Source: Arcticibacterium luteifluviistationis
GTDB taxonomy: Bacteria > Bacteroidota > Bacteroidia > Cytophagales > Spirosomataceae
Direction of reading: 5' to 3'
NCBI RefSeq assembly: GCF_003258705.1
Contig: NZ_CP029480.1
Coordinates: 4,464,001-4,528,000, forward strand
Length of the DNA: 64,000 nucleotides
Position numbers and translations under genes: made by a program. Each line of letters starts with the position of its first letter. Within the stretch, counting starts at the first letter, position 1. Under the pieces are notes generated by a model. The model searched no databases. It was not told where the DNA came from and saw only the letters and a program-made list of their open reading frames with translations. Positions 52,746 through 60,388 of this stretch are shown piece after piece.

Positions 52746-54191
52746 ATGATAGATTCTTATATCCCAGACAGCGACGTTTATGATGAAATGTTTGAATCCG
52801 ATGGGAAGGTTAGAAAACATTACGAAATATTATCAAATCACTTTGATAATTATGACATCACAACTTTTGCCAAGCTGGCAAAAGAGGCGAAAGAAATCTT
52901 CTTTAATAAGGGAATTACCTTTGCTGTATATTCTGAAACAATGCAGGCTACGGAAAGAATATTTCCGTTTGACCTAGTACCGAGATTGATTACTTCTTCA
53001 AAATGGGACAAATTAGAAGCTGGTATTTTGCAACGAAATCTGGCAATAAATCTTTTTTTGAAAGATGTTTATAATGAACAGCGGATTTTTAATGAGAAGG
53101 TTGTTCCTAGAGAATTAATCGAAAGCTCTGTCAATTTCCTCAAAGAGATGAAAGGTTTTGTTCCTCCTGGAGGAGTATACAACCACATTAATGGGAGTGA
53201 TATCATTAGACATAGTGACGGTGAATATTATGTGCTAGAAGATAATGCAAGGTGCCCTTCTGGCGTAAGTTATGTTTATGCCAATAGAACAACATTAAAA
53301 GAAACGTTTCCTCAATTATTCTCTGCAAATGAAACCAGGCAGGTAAATGATTATCCGTCTCACCTATTAGAGATGCTTCAATCCGTAACACCTGAAGGTC
53401 TGGACTGCGAACCTAGGTGTGTTGTGCTGACTCCAGGAGTTTTTAACTCAGCATATTACGAACATGCTTGGCTAGCTCAGTCGATGGGAATAGAGCTGGT
53501 GGAAGGCAGAGATTTATATGTTGAAAGTGATAAGGTTTTTACGCGTACCATTAATGGGCCGGCTCAGGTTCATGTAATTTATAGGCGTGTGGACGATGCA
53601 TTTCTTGACCCAGAGGTTTTTAGAAAAGATTCTGTTCTTGGCGTAAAAGGTTTAATGAGGGCTTATAGAGCTGGTAATGTCAATATTGTGAACGCTCCAG
53701 GAACTGGTGTGGCAGATGACAAAGCGGTTTATACCTATATGCCTGAAATTATAAAGTTCTATTTGGGTGAAGAAGCGAAGCTAAAGAATGTGCCAACTTA
53801 TAGGTGTGAGCTTGACGATGACTATAAATTTGTCATGGGAAATATCCCCAAATTGGTAATTAAGCCAGTCGATGAATCTGGTGGATATGGCATCTCAATA
53901 GGAAATACACTGAGTGCGGAAGAGATTAGTGAGGTTCAAAAAACAATTTCGGCAAATCGAAGAAAGTATATTGCTCAGCCTATCATGAGTCTTTCTATGG
54001 CTCCAACGTTTATTGAGGAGACTAAGACGATTGAACCACGATACCTAGATTTAAGAACGTTTTGTCTACTCGGAAAAGATAGTTCTTATGTTTTACCTGG
54101 TGGTTTGACTAGAGTGGCGTTAAAAAAAGGAAACCTTATTGTAAATTCTTCACAGGGTGGTGGCTCGAAAGACACCTGGGTGATTAAATAA
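52746..54191 (+). CDS. Circularly permuted ATP-grasp protein (DUF404/DUF407 type)
   Basis: This 481-residue protein of the circularly permuted type 2 ATP-grasp family starts MIDSYIPDSDVYDEM. The permuted order is shown by early motifs LEDNARCPSGVSYVYANR (about 160-180) and a late nucleotide-binding part KPVDESGGYGISIGNTL (about 375-391), where a normal ATP-grasp would have it first. PRYLDLRTFCLL and GGLTRVAL near the C-terminus are family hallmarks. It is followed by the alpha-E gene 9 bp later. It is thought to make a peptide bond on an unknown substrate; this is inference from the family. Confidence 0.93.
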   Translation: MIDSYIPDSDVYDEMFESDGKVRKHYEILSNHFDNYDITTFAKLAKEAKEIFFNKGITFAVYSETMQATERIFPFDLVPRLITSSKWDKLEAGILQRNLAINLFLKDVYNEQRIFNEKVVPRELIESSVNFLKEMKGFVPPGGVYNHINGSDIIRHSDGEYYVLEDNARCPSGVSYVYANRTTLKETFPQLFSANETRQVNDYPSHLLEMLQSVTPEGLDCEPRCVVLTPGVFNSAYYEHAWLAQSMGIELVEGRDLYVESDKVFTRTINGPAQVHVIYRRVDDAFLDPEVFRKDSVLGVKGLMRAYRAGNVNIVNAPGTGVADDKAVYTYMPEIIKFYLGEEAKLKNVPTYRCELDDDYKFVMGNIPKLVIKPVDESGGYGISIGNTLSAEEISEVQKTISANRRKYIAQPIMSLSMAPTFIEETKTIEPRYLDLRTFCLLGKDSSYVLPGGLTRVALKKGNLIVNSSQGGGSKDTWVIK

Positions 54192-54200
54192 AATATTTAT

Positions 54201-55133
54201 ATGCTTTCAAGAATAGCAAACAATTTATACTGGGCTGGAAGAAATTTGGAAAGAATGGAGCACATTGCCCGTTTTGTGCCAGTAAATTATTTTGCAAGTT
54301 TAGATGGTCCAGCCGAGGTTGGTTTACAGTTTGTACTTCATGATATCAACTCCATGGCTGGAAATCTTTCTACCGAAGGGGAACTGGATCAACAAGAAGT
54401 TTTAAGGAATGTAGCTTTTGACATGTCAAATCCTTCCTCTATTATTTCTTGTGCCAATTTGCTTAGAGAAAACTTTAGAGGTACACAAGACTTTATTAGT
54501 ACAGAGTTATGGGAGGCGGTTAATAGCCTTTATCATTATGTAGGAAGTTTTGATGAAAAAGAATATCTGAAATCTAGCATGAGTGAGTTCATGCTGAAAG
54601 TGCAAGACCAGGTAGTACTCTGCAAGGCTAGAATAGATAGTACGCTAATTCATGATCAAGGTTGGTCTATTCTTAAGATTGGTCTTTTATTAGAAAGAAG
54701 TTTTCAGATAACTAGAATTACGCAGCTTAAACTTAACGACGAAGCAGCACTCGAAGGGATTGATCCAATTCTTATTGATAATGAGTTTGGCAATCTTTTG
54801 AAAAGTTTAGAGGCTTTTGATATGAATAGGAAGTTTTACAAAAAGCCAGTTAAGAAAAGAAGAGCCTTGGAGTTTCTCATTTTTAATGAAAAATTCCCAA
54901 GATCCTTAGCTTTTTGTTTGTTTGAATTTAAAGATAGAATTAGTGATCTTTCTCTTGATAAAAAGGGGAAGAATAATTCTATTAAGCTTATTGCTAGAAA
55001 TTTAAGAAATGAGCTTTTTTACTATCAAATGGAAGATATTGAAGGACGAGAGATGGAATATCTTAATGAAGTTCAAAATAAGGTAATAGAAATGAATGAG
55101 ATATTGGTAACTAAATACTTTGCTTATAGCTAG
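54201..55133 (+). CDS. Alpha-E domain protein (DUF403 type)
   Basis: This 310-residue all-helical protein starts MLSRIANNLYWAGRNLERME, the highly conserved opening helix of the alpha-E family, which normally stands as IANNLYWLGRYIERAE. Later helices include LRENFRGTQDFISTELWEAV and RSLAFCLFEFKDRI. Family members are always coupled to the ATP-grasp and Anbu genes and may form a scaffold with them. It is the last gene of its operon, followed by a clear terminator. Confidence 0.93.
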   Translation: MLSRIANNLYWAGRNLERMEHIARFVPVNYFASLDGPAEVGLQFVLHDINSMAGNLSTEGELDQQEVLRNVAFDMSNPSSIISCANLLRENFRGTQDFISTELWEAVNSLYHYVGSFDEKEYLKSSMSEFMLKVQDQVVLCKARIDSTLIHDQGWSILKIGLLLERSFQITRITQLKLNDEAALEGIDPILIDNEFGNLLKSLEAFDMNRKFYKKPVKKRRALEFLIFNEKFPRSLAFCLFEFKDRISDLSLDKKGKNNSIKLIARNLRNELFYYQMEDIEGREMEYLNEVQNKVIEMNEILVTKYFAYS

Positions 55134-55165
55134 TGAATTATAGTTTTCTGTTGATTTTAAAAGTG

Positions 55166-55194
55166 AGAGTTCCATGCCAGGAGCTCTTTTTTTT
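55166..55194 (+). terminator. Rho-independent terminator of the ATP-grasp/alpha-E operon
   Basis: An 8-bp stem (AGAGTTCC / GGAGCTCT) with a 6-base loop is followed by eight T. Confidence 0.85.
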
Positions 55195-55262
55195 ATGGGC
55201 TTTTAATCCAAAAGAATCTCAGTGGCGTACATGCCACATACAAATTATGAATAATACGAATT

Positions 55263-55817
55263 ATGAAAAAGCAAATTAAAACGTTAGCACTTATTTTAGC
55301 AGGAATGGCTGCAAGTACAATGGTAAACGCTCAGACTGTGATGGTTGGAGGTGAAGCGATGTACGCTCAAAAGAACATTGTTGAAAACGCGGTGAACTCA
55401 AAAGACCACACTACACTGGTGGCAGCTGTAAAAGCAGCAGGTCTTGTAGATGCATTAATGGGAGATGGGCCTCTAACGGTCTTTGCTCCAGTAAATTCAG
55501 CTTTTGATGCATTGCCAAAAGGAACAGTGGCTACTTTACTAAAGCCAGAAAATAAAGATATGCTAAGCTCAATTTTAACGTACCATGTGGTGGCAGGGAA
55601 AATTGATGCGGAAGAGCTAATGAAAATGATTAAGAAAGGTAAAGGAATGGCAACTATGAAAACTTTATCTGGAGCAACATTGACTTTTAAAATGAATGGC
55701 GAGCACAATGTGATGGTCATTGATGAAAAAGGTGGTGCGGCAAACATTAGTGTGTATGACGTGTATCAAAGCAATGGCGTAATTCACTCTATCGACAAGG
55801 TTTTATTACCTAGCTAA
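55263..55817 (+). CDS. Secreted fasciclin (FAS1) domain protein
   Basis: This 184-residue protein has a signal peptide (about 1-22, ending MVNAQ) and one FAS1 domain (about 40-184). The H1 motif is LTVFAPVNSAFDALP, the middle YHVVAGKI, and the H2 motif VIHSIDKVLLPS at the end. FAS1 domains mediate adhesion or act in exported complexes. In Bacteroidota they often neighbour ECF sigma factors. A terminator separates it from the sigma gene, but both may belong to one regulon. Confidence 0.93.
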   Translation: MKKQIKTLALILAGMAASTMVNAQTVMVGGEAMYAQKNIVENAVNSKDHTTLVAAVKAAGLVDALMGDGPLTVFAPVNSAFDALPKGTVATLLKPENKDMLSSILTYHVVAGKIDAEELMKMIKKGKGMATMKTLSGATLTFKMNGEHNVMVIDEKGGAANISVYDVYQSNGVIHSIDKVLLPS

Positions 55818-55828
55818 ATTTGAAAGGT

Positions 55829-55860
55829 AAACTCCCGGTGATACGATAAGCCGGGAGTTT
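55829..55860 (+). terminator. Hairpin after the fasciclin gene
   Basis: A perfect 10-bp stem (AAACTCCCGG / CCGGGAGTTT) with a 12-base loop lies 11 bp after the stop. There is no strong T run beyond the stem, so termination efficiency is uncertain. Confidence 0.65.
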
Positions 55861-55918
55861 CAAAAGACAATTAATTACTTTAGTTTTATACATTACAATC
55901 TTCTAAACTGAATACATT

Positions 55919-56461
55919 TTGGCTACAAAAACAAACAGATATTCAGAAGATGAATTGGTAGGTGCCTTGAAAAAAAATCAGCGGCACGCATTCGAGTACT
56001 TGTACGATAATTATTCTTCTGCCCTTTTTGGGGTCATTTCAAGAATAATTCCGGATGAGGAAAAAGCTGCAGACCTATTACAAGAAGTCTTCCTGAAAAT
56101 ATGGAAAAAAATAGGTGACTATGAGCCTAGTAAGGCTAAGCTCTACACCTGGATGATGAACATTGCTCGCAATGCGTCCATTGATCTTTACAGAAAAGAA
56201 AAGAATAAATATCACGTGGATATTGAAGATCAAATTGGATTGATTGACGAGAGTAAGCAAGGACAGATTTCCGTGAACACCATTGATTTACGGGGAATTG
56301 TAGATAAACTAAAACCAGAGAGAAAGGTTTTGTTAGACTTGGTTTACTTGCAGGGTTATACTCAGCAAGAAGCCGCCGAGAAGCTAGACATTCCATTAGG
56401 AACAGCAAAGTCTAGAATTAGGACAGCTTTACAGGACCTTAAACTCTATTATGCAGCATGA
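55919..56461 (+). CDS. ECF-type RNA polymerase sigma factor
   Basis: This 180-residue protein has a region 2 (YDNYSSALFGVISRIIPDEE, then AADLLQEVFLKIWKKIGDYE) and a region 4 (LVYLQGYTQQEAAEKLDIPL, then GTAKSRIRTALQDL). The start is a TTG at 55919, since the in-frame codon five upstream is a stop and no ATG is near. Its stop overlaps the ATG of the anti-sigma gene as ATGA. It likely directs genes nearby and elsewhere; the exact target box is not seen. Confidence 0.93.
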   Translation: MATKTNRYSEDELVGALKKNQRHAFEYLYDNYSSALFGVISRIIPDEEKAADLLQEVFLKIWKKIGDYEPSKAKLYTWMMNIARNASIDLYRKEKNKYHVDIEDQIGLIDESKQGQISVNTIDLRGIVDKLKPERKVLLDLVYLQGYTQQEAAEKLDIPLGTAKSRIRTALQDLKLYYAA

Positions 56462-57276
56462 ACATTAAAGAATTTATAGAATCATCAGGGATGCTGGAAG
56501 AGTTTGTTTTAGGACACCTTTCAGAGAAGGAAGCAGCAGGAATAGAATGCCTGGCTCAGACCTATCCCGAAATAAAACAGGAAATTGAAGTGTTAAATCT
56601 ATCACTAGGAAAATATGCGGCAGTCTACGAGAAGGAGCCTCCAGCTTTTCTTAAGGACCAGATTTTCTCTCAAATGACTTTCGCAGAAGATGAGGAAGAA
56701 GTGGAGGAGGAGTCAATGCCTGAAACGTACGAAGAGCAAGCAGAAGTTGAAACAGTTATAGAAGAAGTAAAGATTATTCCCTTATGGAGTAAAATGGCTT
56801 TAGCAGCCTCGGTTCTTTTAGCAGCAGTTACAGCATGGGTGATTTCGGAGAATAGTGAATTAAAAACCGAATCGTCAGCGTTAAGCCAAAAGGTAGAATC
56901 TTTAGAAGGTTCGTTTAACTCAAATAGCCAGTTGTTGGCAGAGTTTCAAAACCCTGTCAATAAGATTGTGAAACTGGCAGGAACAGAAGCAATACCAGAC
57001 GCAGCAGTAACCGTGATGTGGAATCAGAAAGATAACTCTGTAGAACTCATGGTTAATAACCTTCCCAAAGCAGCGGAGGGTAAGCAGTATCAGCTTTGGA
57101 TTATTGGAGAAAATGGTCCAGAAGATATGGGGATGCTTGATAATGATTTTGAAGGAAAGTTACTGTCTATGAAAACAGTGAACGGAACGCCTTCGGCATT
57201 TGCCATCACCTTAGAGAAAGAGGGTGGCGTACCAAGCCCTACTTTAGAGCAACTATATGTTATAGGAAACGTATAA
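56458..57276 (+). CDS. Anti-sigma factor, RskA-like
   Basis: This 272-residue protein has an N-terminal sigma-binding part (FIESSGMLEEFVLGHLSEKE), an acidic linker rich in Glu (about 75-105) and a single TM (about 109-128). A periplasmic anti-sigma K-type C-terminal domain follows: VTVMWNQKDNSVELMVNNLP, then KQYQLWIIGENGPEDMG and FAITLEKEGGVPSPT. The QLWII and GGxPxPT features are typical of RskA. It overlaps the sigma gene by 4 bp. Confidence 0.92.
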   Translation: MNIKEFIESSGMLEEFVLGHLSEKEAAGIECLAQTYPEIKQEIEVLNLSLGKYAAVYEKEPPAFLKDQIFSQMTFAEDEEEVEEESMPETYEEQAEVETVIEEVKIIPLWSKMALAASVLLAAVTAWVISENSELKTESSALSQKVESLEGSFNSNSQLLAEFQNPVNKIVKLAGTEAIPDAAVTVMWNQKDNSVELMVNNLPKAAEGKQYQLWIIGENGPEDMGMLDNDFEGKLLSMKTVNGTPSAFAITLEKEGGVPSPTLEQLYVIGNV

Positions 57277-57303
57277 AAGATTGTAGCCGGATATCGTTCA
57301 TCC

Positions 57304-57340
57304 ACACCATAATAGCCCCTCTGGGGCTTTTGGTGTTTTT
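57304..57340 (+). terminator. Rho-independent terminator of the sigma/anti-sigma operon
   Basis: AGCCCC and GGGGCT form an inner stem with a 3-base loop. ACACCA and TGGTGT extend it outward across small bulges. A run of five T follows. Confidence 0.8.
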
Positions 57341-57398
57341 ATACATTGTGAAATAGAGTTGATTAAAAAGAGTTTGTGAATCAATCATTAATGGAGAA

Positions 57399-57430
57399 AG
57401 AAGGTCTTAATCATAAGGCCTTCTTTTTTT
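57399..57430 (+). terminator. Second intrinsic terminator, 60 bp after the first
   Basis: A 10-bp stem with one wobble pair (AGAAGGTCTT / AAGGCCTTCT) and a 6-base loop is followed by seven T. No recognised gene ends between the two terminators. Confidence 0.75.
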
Positions 57431-57787
57431 GCGTTTAGCCAGCTCACTTTTTCTCTTGCATGGATTTACAAATACTATTAAGATTTTAGCATTACGTAAT
57501 TTTAAAATAGATCTGGCATACCTAAGTTAGGTCATATTTCATTTTGAAATTATAGCCTACTCCCAATAGCTTTTTAAGGTCTGCTTAAATGTTTTTTCTT
57601 CACTTTTTAGGTCTCAAAGAAAAGAATTTACCTCAGTTTTTCTTCTAACCTTATGAGCGTTGATGTTTTTGCTAGTGCTTTAATCGCCTTGTAGTTAGTG
57701 GTTTAAATTTTATTTAATTTATTTCGATCTAAATCAATCTCCCAACACGTAGCTACCCCGAATTTTAAATTAAAACAAAAACGAATT
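57431..57787. other. Intergenic region of 357 bp before the DUF4331 gene
   Basis: A-T rich with no gene. It should hold the promoter of the following gene, but no confident -33/-7 pair is seen. AACACGTAGCTACCCCGAATT shortly before the start could be a sigma-factor site, but I cannot support that by comparison. Confidence 0.5.
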
Positions 57788-58435
57788 ATGAAAAAGTTAC
57801 AAAAAATTTGGGGAGTGGCAGCTCTTTTTGCTGTTGGAATCGGCATAGTTGCAGCTGACCATATTGACGCTCCAGGCGTACAAGGAACCACAGCAGACAT
57901 CACGGATTTTTATGCATTCCAAGGTGAAAATACCTCTAACATGGTGTTTGTTGCAAACGTGCAAGGGCTTCTTAGTCCATCGGCAACAGGTGCTGCGGCA
58001 TTTGACGAGAATGTTATGATTGAGTTTAACATTGACAACACAGGCGACAATGTAGAAGACCTAGTTATTCAGGCTATCCCGAGAGATGGTAAAATGTATT
58101 TCTTTGGTCCGGTAGCACCATCAGCTCCAGGAGTGAGTAGCATGGTTATGGAGTCTGCTCCTATGGCCTCTGTAGACATTACGGCTTACGGAAGTCAGGC
58201 GGAGGTAGCCACTGAAAACGGTATGACGGTTTTTGCAGGTCCTAGAGACGACCCTTTCTTCTTTGATTTTGGTAAGTACACGGAGATTATCGGTGGAACA
58301 GCTACGGCTTTTGATGCTGTAGGTACTGACACTTTTGCGGGCTCAAACGTGCTTTCTGTAGTGGTAGAACTTCCAAAATCTGTTTTAGGTGGCTCAGGTA
58401 CACTAAATACTTGGGTTGAAGCCAAAAGAAAATAA
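57788..58435 (+). CDS. DUF4331-type protein, N-terminal half-family
   Basis: This 215-residue exported protein has a signal peptide that ends near VAADHID. It starts ADHIDAPGVQGTTADITDFY, the DUF4331 opening, which in full-length relatives reads SSHREAP...DNTDLYAF. GPRDDPFFFDFGKY and FAGSNVLSVVVELPKS are further signatures. The protein then stops where full-length relatives continue. The missing second half seems to be the next gene. It is 29 bp upstream of that gene, so both are probably translated from one message. Confidence 0.85.
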   Translation: MKKLQKIWGVAALFAVGIGIVAADHIDAPGVQGTTADITDFYAFQGENTSNMVFVANVQGLLSPSATGAAAFDENVMIEFNIDNTGDNVEDLVIQAIPRDGKMYFFGPVAPSAPGVSSMVMESAPMASVDITAYGSQAEVATENGMTVFAGPRDDPFFFDFGKYTEIIGGTATAFDAVGTDTFAGSNVLSVVVELPKSVLGGSGTLNTWVEAKRK

Positions 58436-58464
58436 TTACTCAATTACAATAACATTACATTAAG

Positions 58465-59034
58465 ATGAAAAAGATATTAAGAAACATAATGGGAATAGCT
58501 CTAGTAGGAGCTTTAGCTTTAACAAGCTGCGACAATGATGACGATATGAGCCCAGTAACGCCAACGCCTACAGGCCCAGACTTTAGTGGAGTATACATGA
58601 CGGCTGACCAAATGGGACGCCCAGCAATAAATACAGTTTTTGTTTCATCAAGCATGAAAGATGAATTTAACGTAACACCACCTTCTCAGCAAGGAGCAAA
58701 ATACGCTTCGGCCTTTGCGGCAGGACTTATGGGTTTAAGCCCAGCTTATGCTAACGCAGGAGATAAAAATGCTTTAGGCTTAGATGCAGCTACTTTCGGG
58801 TCTGTATTAGCTACAGATGTATTGACGGTTTCTACTACCGCACCTACTACATTTTATGACGGTACTAACGTTTTGACAGGAAGAAACCTTGCTGACGACG
58901 TAATTACGGTAGAGTTATTATTGATTTTTGGTGGAGAAGATTTTACAGAAAATCCAACATTGTCAGATGATAACGTAAGCTCAAACGATAAAGACTTCAG
59001 TACTTCTTTCCCATATCTAGCCACTCCTTGGTAA
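58465..59034 (+). CDS. DUF4331-type lipoprotein, C-terminal half-family
   Basis: This 189-residue lipoprotein has a signal with the lipobox LTSC (Cys22). The mature part has QMGRPAINTVFVSS and KDEFNVTPPSQQ, and ends with GRNLADDVITVELLLIFGG and FPYLATPW. These correspond to the C-terminal half of DUF4331. Together with the previous gene it makes one family-length protein in two exported pieces, one free and one lipid-anchored. A strong terminator follows. Confidence 0.83.
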   Translation: MKKILRNIMGIALVGALALTSCDNDDDMSPVTPTPTGPDFSGVYMTADQMGRPAINTVFVSSSMKDEFNVTPPSQQGAKYASAFAAGLMGLSPAYANAGDKNALGLDAATFGSVLATDVLTVSTTAPTTFYDGTNVLTGRNLADDVITVELLLIFGGEDFTENPTLSDDNVSSNDKDFSTSFPYLATPW

Positions 59035-59054
59035 GATATAACAATAAATAATTT

Positions 59055-59086
59055 GGGGCAGGGTTTTACCTGCCCCTATTTTTTTA
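59055..59086 (+). terminator. Rho-independent terminator after the DUF4331 pair
   Basis: A perfect 8-bp GC-rich stem (GGGGCAGG / CCTGCCCC) with a 6-base loop is followed by TATTTTTTT. Confidence 0.92.
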
Positions 59087-59105
59087 AATCAAACACTTAA
59101 CGATT

Positions 59106-60386
59106 ATGAAAAGGCTACATATAATCTTGATGGGTGTTCTTGCATTTTCTTGCAACGCTCCCGATAAAGAAACCATTACAAATCCCTCAGACTACAATCA
59201 ATATCTTACTTCAAACCTAGAGAACGAAAAGCTAGCGTTTGTTAAAGGAGAACTAATATTTTGGTCAGATAAATTTCAAAAGGCACCAAACCAAAGTACT
59301 TATTTAAGTAAAATGGCTGCCGCCAATAATGAGATTTTTGCCCTAACGGGTCAAATTGAAAATTTAAATACTGCAGCTAATCAATTCGCAAAGGTTAACG
59401 AGATGAGGTCAACAAAAAGTGCTTCGGTGCTTCGCTCTCTTGCAAAAACTAGAATAACGCAACACCAATTTCAGGAGGCTAATCAAGCTTTAATCTTAGC
59501 GGATTCTTTAGGTGAGAACAAGTCAGCTACCCAAAAAATGATTTTCGACGTGGCCATGGAATTAGGGGAGTACGATAAGGCAGGTACAATTCTGAAAAAA
59601 CTAAGCGAAAAAGAAGACTTTGATTACCTAATTAGGTTAGCAAAGTGGCGTGATTATAATGGAGATACAGAAGGGGCTATTGAGCAACTTAGGTTAGCCA
59701 CTATGAAAGCAGAAGAGTTAAATAGTGATGAGTTAAGATTATGGATTTATTCTAACCTGGCAGATTTTTACGGCCATGTTGGTAGTATTGATAAATCTTA
59801 TGCTCATTATCTTAAAGCTTTAGAAATTGACCCGAATTATGTTTATGCTCTTAAAGGCATTGCATGGATAACTTTTTCACACGAAAAAAACACGGAAGAG
59901 GCCGAAAGGATTATCGCCGCAATTGAGAAAAAGCATGAAGCTCCTGACTATAATTTATTAAAAGCAGAAATAGCTAAATACAAAGGAAACACCACGAAAG
60001 AAACGGAGCTGGAAGAAAGGTTTATTTCTATTGTGTCGTCGCCTAAATATGGTGATATGTATAATGCATATTTGGTAACAATGTTAGAAAACGAGCCTGA
60101 AAAAGCTTTAGAGCTAGCGAAAAAAGAAGTTGCCAATAGGCCAACGCCACAATCTTATCAATTACTTTCTTCTGCATATTATCAAAACGGCAACAAATCT
60201 GAAGCCTTGTTAATCGCTGATAATAAGGTGAAAGGTAAAACGTATGAACCAAAGAGTTTAATTCACCTAGCTCAGGTGTATAAAGCATCCGGAAATGAAG
60301 AAAATGTTATGGATTTGAAAAATGAATTAAAAGGAAGTTACTTTGAAGTTGGACCCAATATGACAACTATTATTAAAAACCTTTAG
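59106..60386 (+). CDS. TPR-repeat lipoprotein
   Basis: This 426-residue lipoprotein has the lipobox LAFSC (Cys16) and several tetratricopeptide-like helix pairs. The clearest is IYSNLADFYGHVGSIDKSYA followed by HYLKALEIDPNYVYALKGIA (about 210-250), and SYQLLSSAYYQNGNKSEALLI near 350. It is followed 2 bp later by a TonB receptor gene, so the two are co-translated. It may scaffold the receptor or a periplasmic partner, but the function is unknown. Confidence 0.85.
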   Translation: MKRLHIILMGVLAFSCNAPDKETITNPSDYNQYLTSNLENEKLAFVKGELIFWSDKFQKAPNQSTYLSKMAAANNEIFALTGQIENLNTAANQFAKVNEMRSTKSASVLRSLAKTRITQHQFQEANQALILADSLGENKSATQKMIFDVAMELGEYDKAGTILKKLSEKEDFDYLIRLAKWRDYNGDTEGAIEQLRLATMKAEELNSDELRLWIYSNLADFYGHVGSIDKSYAHYLKALEIDPNYVYALKGIAWITFSHEKNTEEAERIIAAIEKKHEAPDYNLLKAEIAKYKGNTTKETELEERFISIVSSPKYGDMYNAYLVTMLENEPEKALELAKKEVANRPTPQSYQLLSSAYYQNGNKSEALLIADNKVKGKTYEPKSLIHLAQVYKASGNEENVMDLKNELKGSYFEVGPNMTTIIKNL

Positions 60387-60388
60387 TC

